Positions 1 through 5,970 of a stretch of 9,664 nt of DNA are shown piece after piece. A model generated the notes under the pieces. It did no database searches and was not told the origin of the DNA. It was given only the letters and a program-made list of their open reading frames with translations. Numbering within the stretch: the stretch's first letter is position 1; each line of letters begins with the position of its first letter. Position numbers and translations under genes: made by a program. The DNA comes from Acidobacteriota bacterium (GTDB lineage: Bacteria > Acidobacteriota > Vicinamibacteria > Vicinamibacterales > CAVVIG01). The stretch covers positions 1-9,664 of the forward strand of contig QHWF01000122.1 of assembly GCA_003222455.1 (NCBI GenBank), read 5' to 3'.

Positions 1-270
1 TATCCGCCGGGATCGCTGCTCTGGATTGTCAACAACACCTACTTTCAGTATTACAGCCTGATGATTTTTCTGATCTCCAGTGCGGTGCTGATCGCCGTGA
101 GCTACGCGACGAGCCCGCCGGCGGAGCGTCAGCTTGTCGGGTTGACGTTCGCGACCGTCACGACGGAGCAGCGGCGCGAATCGCGCCGGAGCTGGACCGC
201 CGGCGACGTCGCCGCTTCGGGCCTCGTCCTGCTGTTGATTGCCGCAGCGTACCTGTACTTCACCGGCTGA
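1..270 (+). CDS. Sodium/solute symporter (SSS family), C-terminal fragment
   Basis: The frame is open from the window's left edge to a TGA at 268-270, giving 89 residues of a protein whose N-terminal part lies outside. Two hydrophobic helices are visible: one around the stretch SLMIFLISSAVLIAVSYAT and the last one, LVLLLIAAAYLYFTG, ending at the stop. Between them lies a cytoplasmic-type linker with the phrase GLTFATVT followed by an Arg/Glu-rich stretch and SW, which I recognise as the usual tail of SGLT-like sodium:solute symporters that take up sugars or related solutes with sodium. The substrate cannot be read from this fragment. The PQQ dehydrogenase gene follows in the same direction after 61 bases, so co-transcription is possible. 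An internal ATG at 61 falls inside the first helix and is not a start. Confidence 0.82.
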   Translation, partial: YPPGSLLWIVNNTYFQYYSLMIFLISSAVLIAVSYATSPPAERQLVGLTFATVTTEQRRESRRSWTAGDVAASGLVLLLIAAAYLYFTG

Positions 271-331
271 CACGGGAGAGGCCTCGGCGTGAATAAATGG
301 AGCGTGCCGTGAAAACCATGGTGTACACATA

Positions 332-2164
332 ATGGTCTGCGTAAACAGGCGGCAAGTCAGAACCCTCCCGTTGCGTGCGCTCCTGCTGATCGCGGGCCTG
401 TCCGCGCCTCTCGCACTCGGCCTGTCTGCATGGGTTGAAGCCTTTCGCGGGCGCGAGCCGTCACACGCGTCACAGCTGCCCGCGGGGACGCAAACGGCGC
501 CGTCTGCACCGGTCCCGCCCATCCTGCAGCACTACAAGCCACTCGGCTCGGATCGATTGAAACATCCGGACGACGGCGACTGGCTGATGGTACGTCGCAC
601 GTACAACGGGTGGGGATACAGCCCCCTGGATCAGATCACGCCTGCGAACGTCGCCCGACTCCAGCCGCTGTGGGTGTTCTCGACCGGTGTCGTCAACGGG
701 CACGAGGCGCCTCCCATCGTCAACAGCGGTGTGATGTTCGTCGCGACGCCTGGAAATCAGGTGATCGCGATCGACGCCGCGTCGGGCGGCCTGCTGTGGC
801 GCTACAAGCGGCCGCTGCCCGAGGATGCCATCGTGCTGCACGCCACCAGTCGCGGCGTGGCGCTGTCCGGCGAGAAGGTGCTTTTTGCGGCGGCCGAGGC
901 CGTGCTCGTCGCACTCGACGTCAGGACCGGCCGCGAAGTATGGACCGCTACCGTTGCGGACAACAAATCCGGTTATTACATGTCGGTCGCGCCGCTCGTT
1001 GCCGACAACAAGGTGCTGGTCGGCGCGTCGGGCGGCGAGCTCGGCATCCGTGGTTTCGTGGCCGCGTACGATCTCGACAGCGGCAAGGAGCTGTGGAAGA
1101 CCTACACCGTTCCCGCGCCAGGCGAGCCGGGCAGCGAGACATGGCCGCAAGGCGATCAGTGGAAGACCGGCGGCGGTCCAGTGTGGGTGACGGGTAACTA
1201 TGATCCGGACACCAATCTTGCGTTCTGGGGAACCGGCAATGGCGGTCCCTGGATAGGCGACCAGCGTCCCGGCGACAATCTGTACACGTCGTCGACGATC
1301 GCCGTTGACGTGGCGACCGGACGCATCAAGGGGCATTTCCAATACGATCCGAACGACTCCTGGGACTGGGACGAAGTGTCGCCGCCGATCCTCGTCGACT
1401 ACCAGCGCAATGGTCGAACGATTCGCGGGCTCATCGACGTTGCGCGCGATGGCTACCTGTGGTTTCTCGAGCGCACGAGCGGCGCCATCCATTTCGTCGA
1501 GGGCATGCCGTTCGTGAAGCAGAACGTGTTCCGCGGCCTCGATCCGAAAACGGGAAGACCGGACGTCGATCCCGACCGCCGCCCGGGCACCGGCAAGGAG
1601 GCAGATTTCTGTCCCTCACACTGGGGCGGCAAGAACTGGCCGCCAATTGCGTTCAGCCCGAAGACACGGATGATTTACATTCCGGCGAACGAGAATCTTT
1701 GCTCGTCGATGATCGGCCGGCCGGTCACCTATACACCGGGCAGACCGTTCACCGGCGTGACCAACACGTTTGCGATCGTGCCCGGGGCCGATCACATCGG
1801 CGAAGTGCAGGCATGGAACGTCGACAGCGGCAAGCGAATCTGGACCCACACGTTCGCCTCGTCTGCGAACTGGGGACCGATGCTCGCCACCGGCGGCGGC
1901 CTTGTTTTCAGTGGTGGCACGAACGATCGCATGTTCCGCGCGTTCGACGCGTCGACCGGCGCAGTGTTGTGGGAATTTCCCACCAACTCCGGAATCACCG
2001 GCCCGCCTTCTTCGTTCAGCGTCGATGGCCGGCAGTACATTGCAGTGCAGTCAGGCTGGGGCATCGACGCGCGCGGTATGCAGGGGCGTCTCAACCGGCT
2101 TTCGCCCGGCCGGTTTCCCGACGTACCGGAGGGCGGCGCCGTGTGGGTGTTTGCGATCAAGTAG
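332..2164 (+). CDS. Secreted PQQ-dependent alcohol/sugar dehydrogenase-like protein
   Basis: A 610-residue quinoprotein of the methanol/ethanol dehydrogenase superfamily, expected to oxidise an alcohol, aldehyde or sugar in the periplasm and pass electrons to a cytochrome or quinone. The N-terminus (Arg-rich start, then ALLLIAGLSAPLALGLSA) looks like a Sec signal or anchor. Propeller blades show as repeated A-x-D-x-x-[ST]-G-x-x-x-W motifs. Ligands matching the family are E236 (in GGELGIRGF), N303 (in GTGNGGPW), D345 (in DSWDWDE) and R372 (in RDGY). C427 and C457 fit the structural disulfide near GGKNWPP. D347, two residues after D345, sits where lanthanide-dependent enzymes carry their extra Asp. 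The vicinal Cys pair of methanol dehydrogenases is absent, with L169-H170 in its place. There is no CxxCH heme motif. The ATG at 332 overlaps a TAA (TAATG) and lacks a clear ribosome site, so a start a little downstream is possible. Substrate unknown. Confidence 0.9.
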   Translation: MVCVNRRQVRTLPLRALLLIAGLSAPLALGLSAWVEAFRGREPSHASQLPAGTQTAPSAPVPPILQHYKPLGSDRLKHPDDGDWLMVRRTYNGWGYSPLDQITPANVARLQPLWVFSTGVVNGHEAPPIVNSGVMFVATPGNQVIAIDAASGGLLWRYKRPLPEDAIVLHATSRGVALSGEKVLFAAAEAVLVALDVRTGREVWTATVADNKSGYYMSVAPLVADNKVLVGASGGELGIRGFVAAYDLDSGKELWKTYTVPAPGEPGSETWPQGDQWKTGGGPVWVTGNYDPDTNLAFWGTGNGGPWIGDQRPGDNLYTSSTIAVDVATGRIKGHFQYDPNDSWDWDEVSPPILVDYQRNGRTIRGLIDVARDGYLWFLERTSGAIHFVEGMPFVKQNVFRGLDPKTGRPDVDPDRRPGTGKEADFCPSHWGGKNWPPIAFSPKTRMIYIPANENLCSSMIGRPVTYTPGRPFTGVTNTFAIVPGADHIGEVQAWNVDSGKRIWTHTFASSANWGPMLATGGGLVFSGGTNDRMFRAFDASTGAVLWEFPTNSGITGPPSSFSVDGRQYIAVQSGWGIDARGMQGRLNRLSPGRFPDVPEGGAVWVFAIK

Positions 2165-2255
2165 ACAGGCAGGCTTTGGGCTTAAGGCTTTAGGCTCTTG
2201 GACCGGCCAATCGGGGCGTTCCCGCCTTAGGGCGTGCGAGAAAATCGCCCTCTCA

Positions 2256-2311
2256 TGTAGTACAGATCTTTAGGTCTGCGAGAAACGGCAGGCTTGAAGG
2301 CCTCCATTACG
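2256..2311. repeat. REP-like inverted pair of 24-base units
   Basis: Two 24-base units lie head to head, 2256-2279 and the reverse complement of 2288-2311. They match at 15 of 24 positions and eight of the nine differences are transitions, the pattern expected of an old RNA-level or paired-stem structure. Each unit is itself weakly palindromic: CAGAT...GTCTG in the first and AGGC...GCCT in the second. An 8-base spacer separates them. The arrangement resembles REP/BIME-type extragenic elements. Membership of a genome-wide family is inferred and cannot be tested from one copy. Confidence 0.5.
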
Positions 2312-2341
2312 ACATTTTTCACAGGCTCTTTTAGGCTGAGG

Positions 2342-2477
2342 CTAGCAGGCTGCTGAAAAACGCAGCCTGAAGTGAAAAGTTAAAACAGAAAAGTTAAAAG
2401 CAGGCGGAAAATCGCACTTTTCTGTTTTGGCTCTTCAGTTTTAACTTCAGGTCGGCGCCTTTTCAGCGACTTGCTAG
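2342..2477. repeat. MITE-like 136-base palindromic element bounded by CTAG
   Basis: The element starts and ends with CTAG. Its first 18 bases match the reverse complement of its last 18 at 15 positions, and the similarity resumes with CCTGAAGT (2366-2373) opposite ACTTCAGG (2444-2451). A perfect 13-base inverted repeat lies inside (AAAACAGAAAAGT at 2382-2394 and its complement at 2416-2428). A second perfect 8-base stem occupies 2346-2353 and 2362-2369. The left half also carries a 12-base direct repeat, GAAAAGTTAAAA, at 2374 and 2388. The inside codes for nothing. CTAG fits the YTAR target duplication known from IS5-type elements, but because CTAG is its own reverse complement it could equally be part of the terminal repeat. 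Confidence 0.6.
2346..2369. terminator. Possible hairpin terminator, 8-bp perfect stem
   Basis: CAGGCTGC at 2346-2353 pairs perfectly with GCAGCCTG at 2362-2369 around the loop TGAAAAAC. It lies 182 bases downstream of the PQQ dehydrogenase stop, between convergent genes, inside the left end of the MITE-like palindrome. No run of T follows the stem on the plus strand, so a standard intrinsic terminator is not clearly supported. It may simply be part of the mobile-element end. Confidence 0.25.
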
Positions 2478-2513
2478 ACCGTACCTGACCTACTCGCACC
2501 GCCTTGACCTCCC

Positions 2514-3455
2514 CTATCGACCAGACCTCCCTGACCGCCCCTGGCCCGGCTCGAGTAGTCGTTGGGTCAGCGTTCGCCGCGCCGGCGAGAACTGACCGAC
2601 CGCCGCCCGAACGTACGGACGAATCTGCCTGAGGGCGTAGCGGCCAAACCCGACGCGCTGGATGTCGCCGAGCGTCTGGCGGTAATGATCGAGAAGTGCC
2701 ACGGCAAACAGCCGGGTCGTCCTGCTGGCGGCCACGCGTGACGAAGAGGAGAGCCAGCGAAGGCCGTCGGGAAACTTTCCCGCAGCCGACAGCGCGAGCA
2801 TCGACGACATCTCAAAAACCGATCGGTGCTGGCGCGCCGACTCGCTCGCGAGCTGGGTCCAGAGTTCGCGGAGTGTTTCGATCGTGGGCAGGCGCCCGGA
2901 CGGAATCGATCGAACTTCGGCGCGAATGGCCTCCCACTCCTTCCGCAGCGTCGGGATATCGAGCGGTGGTGTATTGAACGTCGCGGCCAGCCGTGCAGAC
3001 GTTCGTTCGAGGCCGTCGAGGATCTGCTCGACGCTCGTAAACGCGCCGTCTTTTTCGATCAGGCCGTCGGCCGCCAGCGCATCGGCAATTTCCGGGATCA
3101 GATGCCTGCCCACGCCGCAGGCGTCCGCGAGCGCGGCAAGCACCCAGACCGGTGACACGCGAAAAGCCGCGATCCCGATCAATTCGAGTGCGTTGCCAGC
3201 GGTTCTTCTGACCAGGAAGTCCTCCGTCAGGGTCTGTTCGACACCATAGACGCCATCGACTCCGCCGACGCGCTCGATCAGAAAGCGAAGCGTCACGTCA
3301 ATCAGGTTGTGATACAGCTGGCTGTGGCGTACTCCAGCCGGGATGGCCACCTCGCCGACCTCGCGGACCATTCCAGCTCCGAGGCCGGCCATCGATCGGA
3401 GCAGTCGCTCCGGAACGGAAAGCAGATAGGTCCTGACGCTCACGTTACCCGTCAT
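2514..3455 (-). CDS. Unrecognised helical protein, 313 residues
   Basis: I do not recognise this family. The protein begins MTGNVSVRTYLLSVPERLLR, has no signal peptide and no clear membrane span, and reads as mostly alpha-helical. Residues about 10-40 hold Gly/Ala-rich GLGAGMVREVGEVAIPAG. A more hydrophobic block around 85-125 contains ALELIGIAAFRVSPVWVLAALADACGVG. A charged helical stretch follows (TLRKEWEAIRAEV), and the C-terminal part is basic and ends in the low-complexity tail GRSGRSGR, probably derived from a short repeat. The block at 85-125 recalls EcsC-type proteins slightly, but not enough to call. Codon-position GC looks like that of the neighbours, and the frame is uninterrupted over 942 bases, which supports a real gene. 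It stands alone on this strand. Transcription would start in the gap it shares with the divergent hydrolase gene, with a hairpin only 28 bases upstream of its ATG. Confidence 0.75.
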   Translation of the reverse strand: MTGNVSVRTYLLSVPERLLRSMAGLGAGMVREVGEVAIPAGVRHSQLYHNLIDVTLRFLIERVGGVDGVYGVEQTLTEDFLVRRTAGNALELIGIAAFRVSPVWVLAALADACGVGRHLIPEIADALAADGLIEKDGAFTSVEQILDGLERTSARLAATFNTPPLDIPTLRKEWEAIRAEVRSIPSGRLPTIETLRELWTQLASESARQHRSVFEMSSMLALSAAGKFPDGLRWLSSSSRVAASRTTRLFAVALLDHYRQTLGDIQRVGFGRYALRQIRPYVRAAVGQFSPARRTLTQRLLEPGQGRSGRSGR

Positions 3456-3482
3456 TATCTGTCTAGAACGAACGTCACGATC

Positions 3483-3553
3483 GAACGCAAAGGCCGCAAA
3501 GGACGCAAAGAAAGACAGTATTTTTCTCAGCGGCCTTCGCGGCCTTTGCGTTC
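3483..3553. repeat. Mirrored tandem-repeat hairpin, ACGCAAAGG type
   Basis: The left arm (3483-3505) and right arm (3531-3553) pair at 21 of 23 positions around a 25-base spacer. The left arm runs into three 9-base units: ACGCAAAGG (3485-3493), CCGCAAAGG (3494-3502) and ACGCAAAGA (3503-3511). Read in reverse complement, the right side gives ACGCAAAGG, CCGCGAAGG and CCGCTGAGA. The hairpin sits in the divergent gap, 28 bases above the start of the helical protein gene and 141 bases above the hydrolase gene. It could lie in the leader of the former's transcript. Confidence 0.8.
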
Positions 3554-3684
3554 AAGGGCGGCGTCAGTTTATTCGGACACCTGGCTGGACCTACCGCGCG
3601 GAGGCGGGGGATCCGCGGATTCCCATTCTCAGAGACGTCCCAGCAGTCTTGCCGTCGGGGCTCGTGGCTGTTAAGGTAGCGGCC

Positions 3685-3690
3685 AGAGGT
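3685..3690 (+). promoter_or_regulatory. Ribosome binding site of the alpha/beta hydrolase gene
   Basis: AGAGGT lies four bases before the ATG at 3695. It is purine-rich and partly complementary to the 16S rRNA tail, with slightly short spacing. It supports this start, as does the signal peptide that begins there. Confidence 0.5.
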
Positions 3691-3694
3691 CGCT

Positions 3695-5749
3695 ATGATC
3701 ACCACCTTGCGAGGAGTGTTGAAAGCCTTCCTGCTGGCTGCCCTTGCAGCGACGCCGGTTTCCGCCGACGTCGTGCGCATCGACGTGCAATCGCGAGGCG
3801 ATCTCGCGGCCGGCATGACGTTCGGCGCGGCCGGCTCTTACGAGAAGATCTCGGGAAGGATCTACTTCGCGGTCGATCCGGCAGTCCCGGCAAACCGCAT
3901 CGTTGCCGACCTCGACAAGGCGCCGCGCAACGCCGCCGGCAAGGTCGAATTCTCATCCGACTTTTTTCTGATCAAACCGAAGCAGATCGAGCGCGGAAAC
4001 GGCGCCGTGCTCTACGAAGTCTCCAATCGCGGCGGCAAGGGCATGCTCGGCTTCTTCAATCACGCGTCAGGGAGCCTCGACCCGAGCACGGCGGCCGAGA
4101 TGGGAGACGGATTTCTCATGAAGCAGGGGTTTACGCTGCTCTGGGTCGGGTGGCAGTTCGATCCGCCGAAGCGAGCCGGCCTGGTGCGCGTGTATCCGCC
4201 GACGGCCACGGACAACGGTCGTCCAATCCGCGGTCTGGTCCGGAGCGATTTCGTCGTCACCGAAAAGGAGATCGATCATTCGCTTGCGGACCGCGACCAT
4301 CTCGCGTACGCGGTGGCGGACCCGGATTCGCCGGAGAACGTGATGACGGTCCGGGACTCCGTTGACGGACCGCGCCGGATCGTGCCGCGCGATCGGTGGG
4401 GATTCGCCCGCGATCAGGACGGCAGGAAAACCCCGGATGCGACGCGTGTCTACATGGCGGGGAAGTTCGAACCGGGGAAGATTTACGAAGTCGTCTACAC
4501 GGCCGAGAACCCGCCGGTCGTAGGCCTCGGCCCTGCGGCCATCCGGGACGTGATCTCGATGCTGAAGTACCGGTCGGCCGACGCCTGGTCGATGCCTGCG
4601 GCTTCGATCAACCGGGCGCTGGCATTCGGCGTGTCTCAGAGCGGGCGATTCCTTCGGACGTACCTGTACTACGGGTTCAACCGGGACGAACGGGATCGGA
4701 AGGTATTCGACGGTGTAATCGTTCAAGTCGCCGGTGCCGGGCGGGGCAGCTTCAACCACCGGTTCGCGCAACCCTCGAGGGACGGACATCCGTACCTGAA
4801 CTTCTTTTACCCGACCGACATCTTTCCGTTCACCGACGTTGCGCAGCGCGATCCGGAAACGGGCGTGACCGACGGCCTCCTCACGCACGCCGGCGCGCCA
4901 GAACTGCTGCCGAAAATCTTCTACACGAATTCAGAATACGAATACTGGGGCCGTGCCGCATCACTCATCCACACGACCATCGACGGTGCGAGCGACGCGC
5001 CGTTGATGGACAACGTCAGGATTTACCTCCTCACCGCCGGCCAGCACGGTCCCGGGCCGTTCCCGCCGGCACAGACGATCGGTCAACAGAAAAACAATCC
5101 GCTCGATTATCGCTGGGCGATGAAAGCCTTGTTGCTGGCCATGGATCGATGGACCGCGAACGGCACGGCGCCGCCGCCGAGCCGCTACCCGCGTGTGGCC
5201 GACAGCACGCTCGTGGCACCAGATCGACTGAAATTTCCGAAACTGTCCGGCGTAACCACATCGACGGCGGTTCACCGCGCGTATCGCGCCGATTACGGAC
5301 CGCGGTTCGTGGCTGACGGCGTCGTCACCATCGAGCCGCCGAAAATCGGGACCGCATTCCCGATTCTCGTGCCCCAGGTGGATGCCGACGGAAACGGCAT
5401 CGCGGGTGTGCGCATGCCCGAGCTCGCGGTTCCGCTCGCCACCTATACCGGCTGGAATCTGTTCAACGCGCGCTCCGGACCACCCACCGAGCTCTCCAGC
5501 ATGCAGGGCTCCTATATTCCGCTGGCGCGCACGAGTGCCGAACGGAAACGCACCAACGATCCGCGACTCTCGATCGAAGAGCGCTATCGCGACAAGGATC
5601 AGTACATCGGCGCCGTGAGCAAGGCGGCTCTCGAGTTGATCGATCAGGGATTCCTCCTTGCGGAGGACCTGCCCGTCATTCTGCAGAATGCCGGCCGCCA
5701 CTGGGACTACATCGCGTCCATGCCGACGCCGTCGACGGCACAGCACTAG
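3695..5749 (+). CDS. Secreted alpha/beta hydrolase-domain protein (Abhydrolase_10 type)
   Basis: A 684-residue exported protein with a clear signal peptide: MITTLRGVLKAFLLAALAA followed by TPVSA and likely cleavage before DVVRIDV at residue 25. The remainder resembles the large 'alpha/beta hydrolase domain-containing' proteins (Abhydrolase_10), whose substrates are mostly unknown; esters or lactones are a reasonable guess. The nucleophile elbow reads GVSQSGRF, with S314 the likely nucleophile; it is G-x-S-x-S-G rather than strict G-x-S-x-G, as I recall being usual in this family. H451 in TAGQHGPGP fits the catalytic His. E414 or E416 in TNSEYEYWGR could be the acid. The N-terminal 200 residues (FGAAGSYEKISGRIYFAVDP, YEVSNRGGKGML) form a beta-rich lead-in typical of these proteins. 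The hydrolase acts in the periplasm or outside the cell. It is transcribed alone, divergently from the helical protein gene. Confidence 0.88.
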   Translation: MITTLRGVLKAFLLAALAATPVSADVVRIDVQSRGDLAAGMTFGAAGSYEKISGRIYFAVDPAVPANRIVADLDKAPRNAAGKVEFSSDFFLIKPKQIERGNGAVLYEVSNRGGKGMLGFFNHASGSLDPSTAAEMGDGFLMKQGFTLLWVGWQFDPPKRAGLVRVYPPTATDNGRPIRGLVRSDFVVTEKEIDHSLADRDHLAYAVADPDSPENVMTVRDSVDGPRRIVPRDRWGFARDQDGRKTPDATRVYMAGKFEPGKIYEVVYTAENPPVVGLGPAAIRDVISMLKYRSADAWSMPAASINRALAFGVSQSGRFLRTYLYYGFNRDERDRKVFDGVIVQVAGAGRGSFNHRFAQPSRDGHPYLNFFYPTDIFPFTDVAQRDPETGVTDGLLTHAGAPELLPKIFYTNSEYEYWGRAASLIHTTIDGASDAPLMDNVRIYLLTAGQHGPGPFPPAQTIGQQKNNPLDYRWAMKALLLAMDRWTANGTAPPPSRYPRVADSTLVAPDRLKFPKLSGVTTSTAVHRAYRADYGPRFVADGVVTIEPPKIGTAFPILVPQVDADGNGIAGVRMPELAVPLATYTGWNLFNARSGPPTELSSMQGSYIPLARTSAERKRTNDPRLSIEERYRDKDQYIGAVSKAALELIDQGFLLAEDLPVILQNAGRHWDYIASMPTPSTAQH

Positions 5750-5796
5750 GACACTGAGGCGCTTTCAGCCGCATCGGGATCACCAGCAGCGTTGAT

Positions 5797-5869
5797 TGGC
5801 CACGAAGGCACGAAGGCACGAAGGCACGAAGAAGACAACTCCTTTCGTGTCTTCCTGTCTTCGTGGCCA
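5797..5869. repeat. Mirrored tandem-repeat hairpin, GCACGAAG type
   Basis: Four 8-base units run from 5800 to 5831: CCACGAAG and then three copies of GCACGAAG. On the other side, 5843-5866 holds three units in inverted orientation: TTTCGTGT, CTTCCTGT and CTTCGTGG. The outermost 11 bases, TGGCCACGAAG at 5797-5807 and CTTCGTGGCCA at 5859-5869, pair perfectly. A weaker outer layer may extend it: GCTTTCAG at 5761-5768 pairs with CTGAAAGC at 5897-5904. It lies between the convergent ends of the hydrolase and aminotransferase genes and could act as a bidirectional terminator, though no T-tract is seen. Confidence 0.8.
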
Positions 5870-5934
5870 GTGATGCCGCTATTGACCGGGCTGCTGCTGA
5901 AAGCAGTCACCGACGCCGGCCAGTCGACGCTCAC

Positions 5935-5969
5935 GAATTCTAAATTCCGAATTGTGAATTCTGAATTTC
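5935..5969. repeat. AT-rich GAATTC repeat cluster
   Basis: In 35 bases the word GAATT or AATTC recurs with small spacers (GAATTC, TAAATTC, CGAATT, GTGAATTC, TGAATTT), making a run of partly palindromic words in otherwise GC-rich DNA. It ends two bases before the aminotransferase stop codon. It may form small stems in the transcript end of that minus-strand gene. No coding role is apparent. Confidence 0.55.
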
Positions 5970-5970
5970 T

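Larger units (their letters stand above)
2165..2513. other. 349-base convergent gap filled with repeats, no gene seen
   Basis: This gap separates the ends of two genes that point at each other. I see no plausible coding frame. It opens with a low-complexity stretch of GGCTT/AGGCT words (2168-2200), followed by a small possible stem GGGCG/CGCCC near 2230-2250. Next come a REP-like inverted pair (2256-2311) and a 136-base MITE-like palindrome (2342-2477), both listed separately. The last 35 bases before the next gene's stop repeat the word TGACCT, a pattern that runs on into the end of that gene. No classical hairpin plus T-tract terminator is evident, but the palindromes could end transcription from both sides. 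Confidence 0.8.

Noticed and set aside
318..332. Four-codon leader frame (ATG GTG TAC ACA TAA) overlapping the PQQ gene start
   Set aside because: The TAATG overlap could allow coupling, but there is no ribosome site and such a short frame is expected by chance.
470..1492. 340-residue open frame antisense to the PQQ dehydrogenase
   Set aside because: Arg/His-rich shadow of a gene with clear PQQ motifs on the plus strand.
4067..4888. 273-residue open frame antisense to the hydrolase gene
   Set aside because: It has no domain signal; the plus strand carries a signal peptide and hydrolase motifs across the same bases.
5800..5831. Tandem GCACGAAG copies as a CRISPR-like array
   Set aside because: Units are 8 bases and directly adjoining with no spacers, and no cas gene is present.
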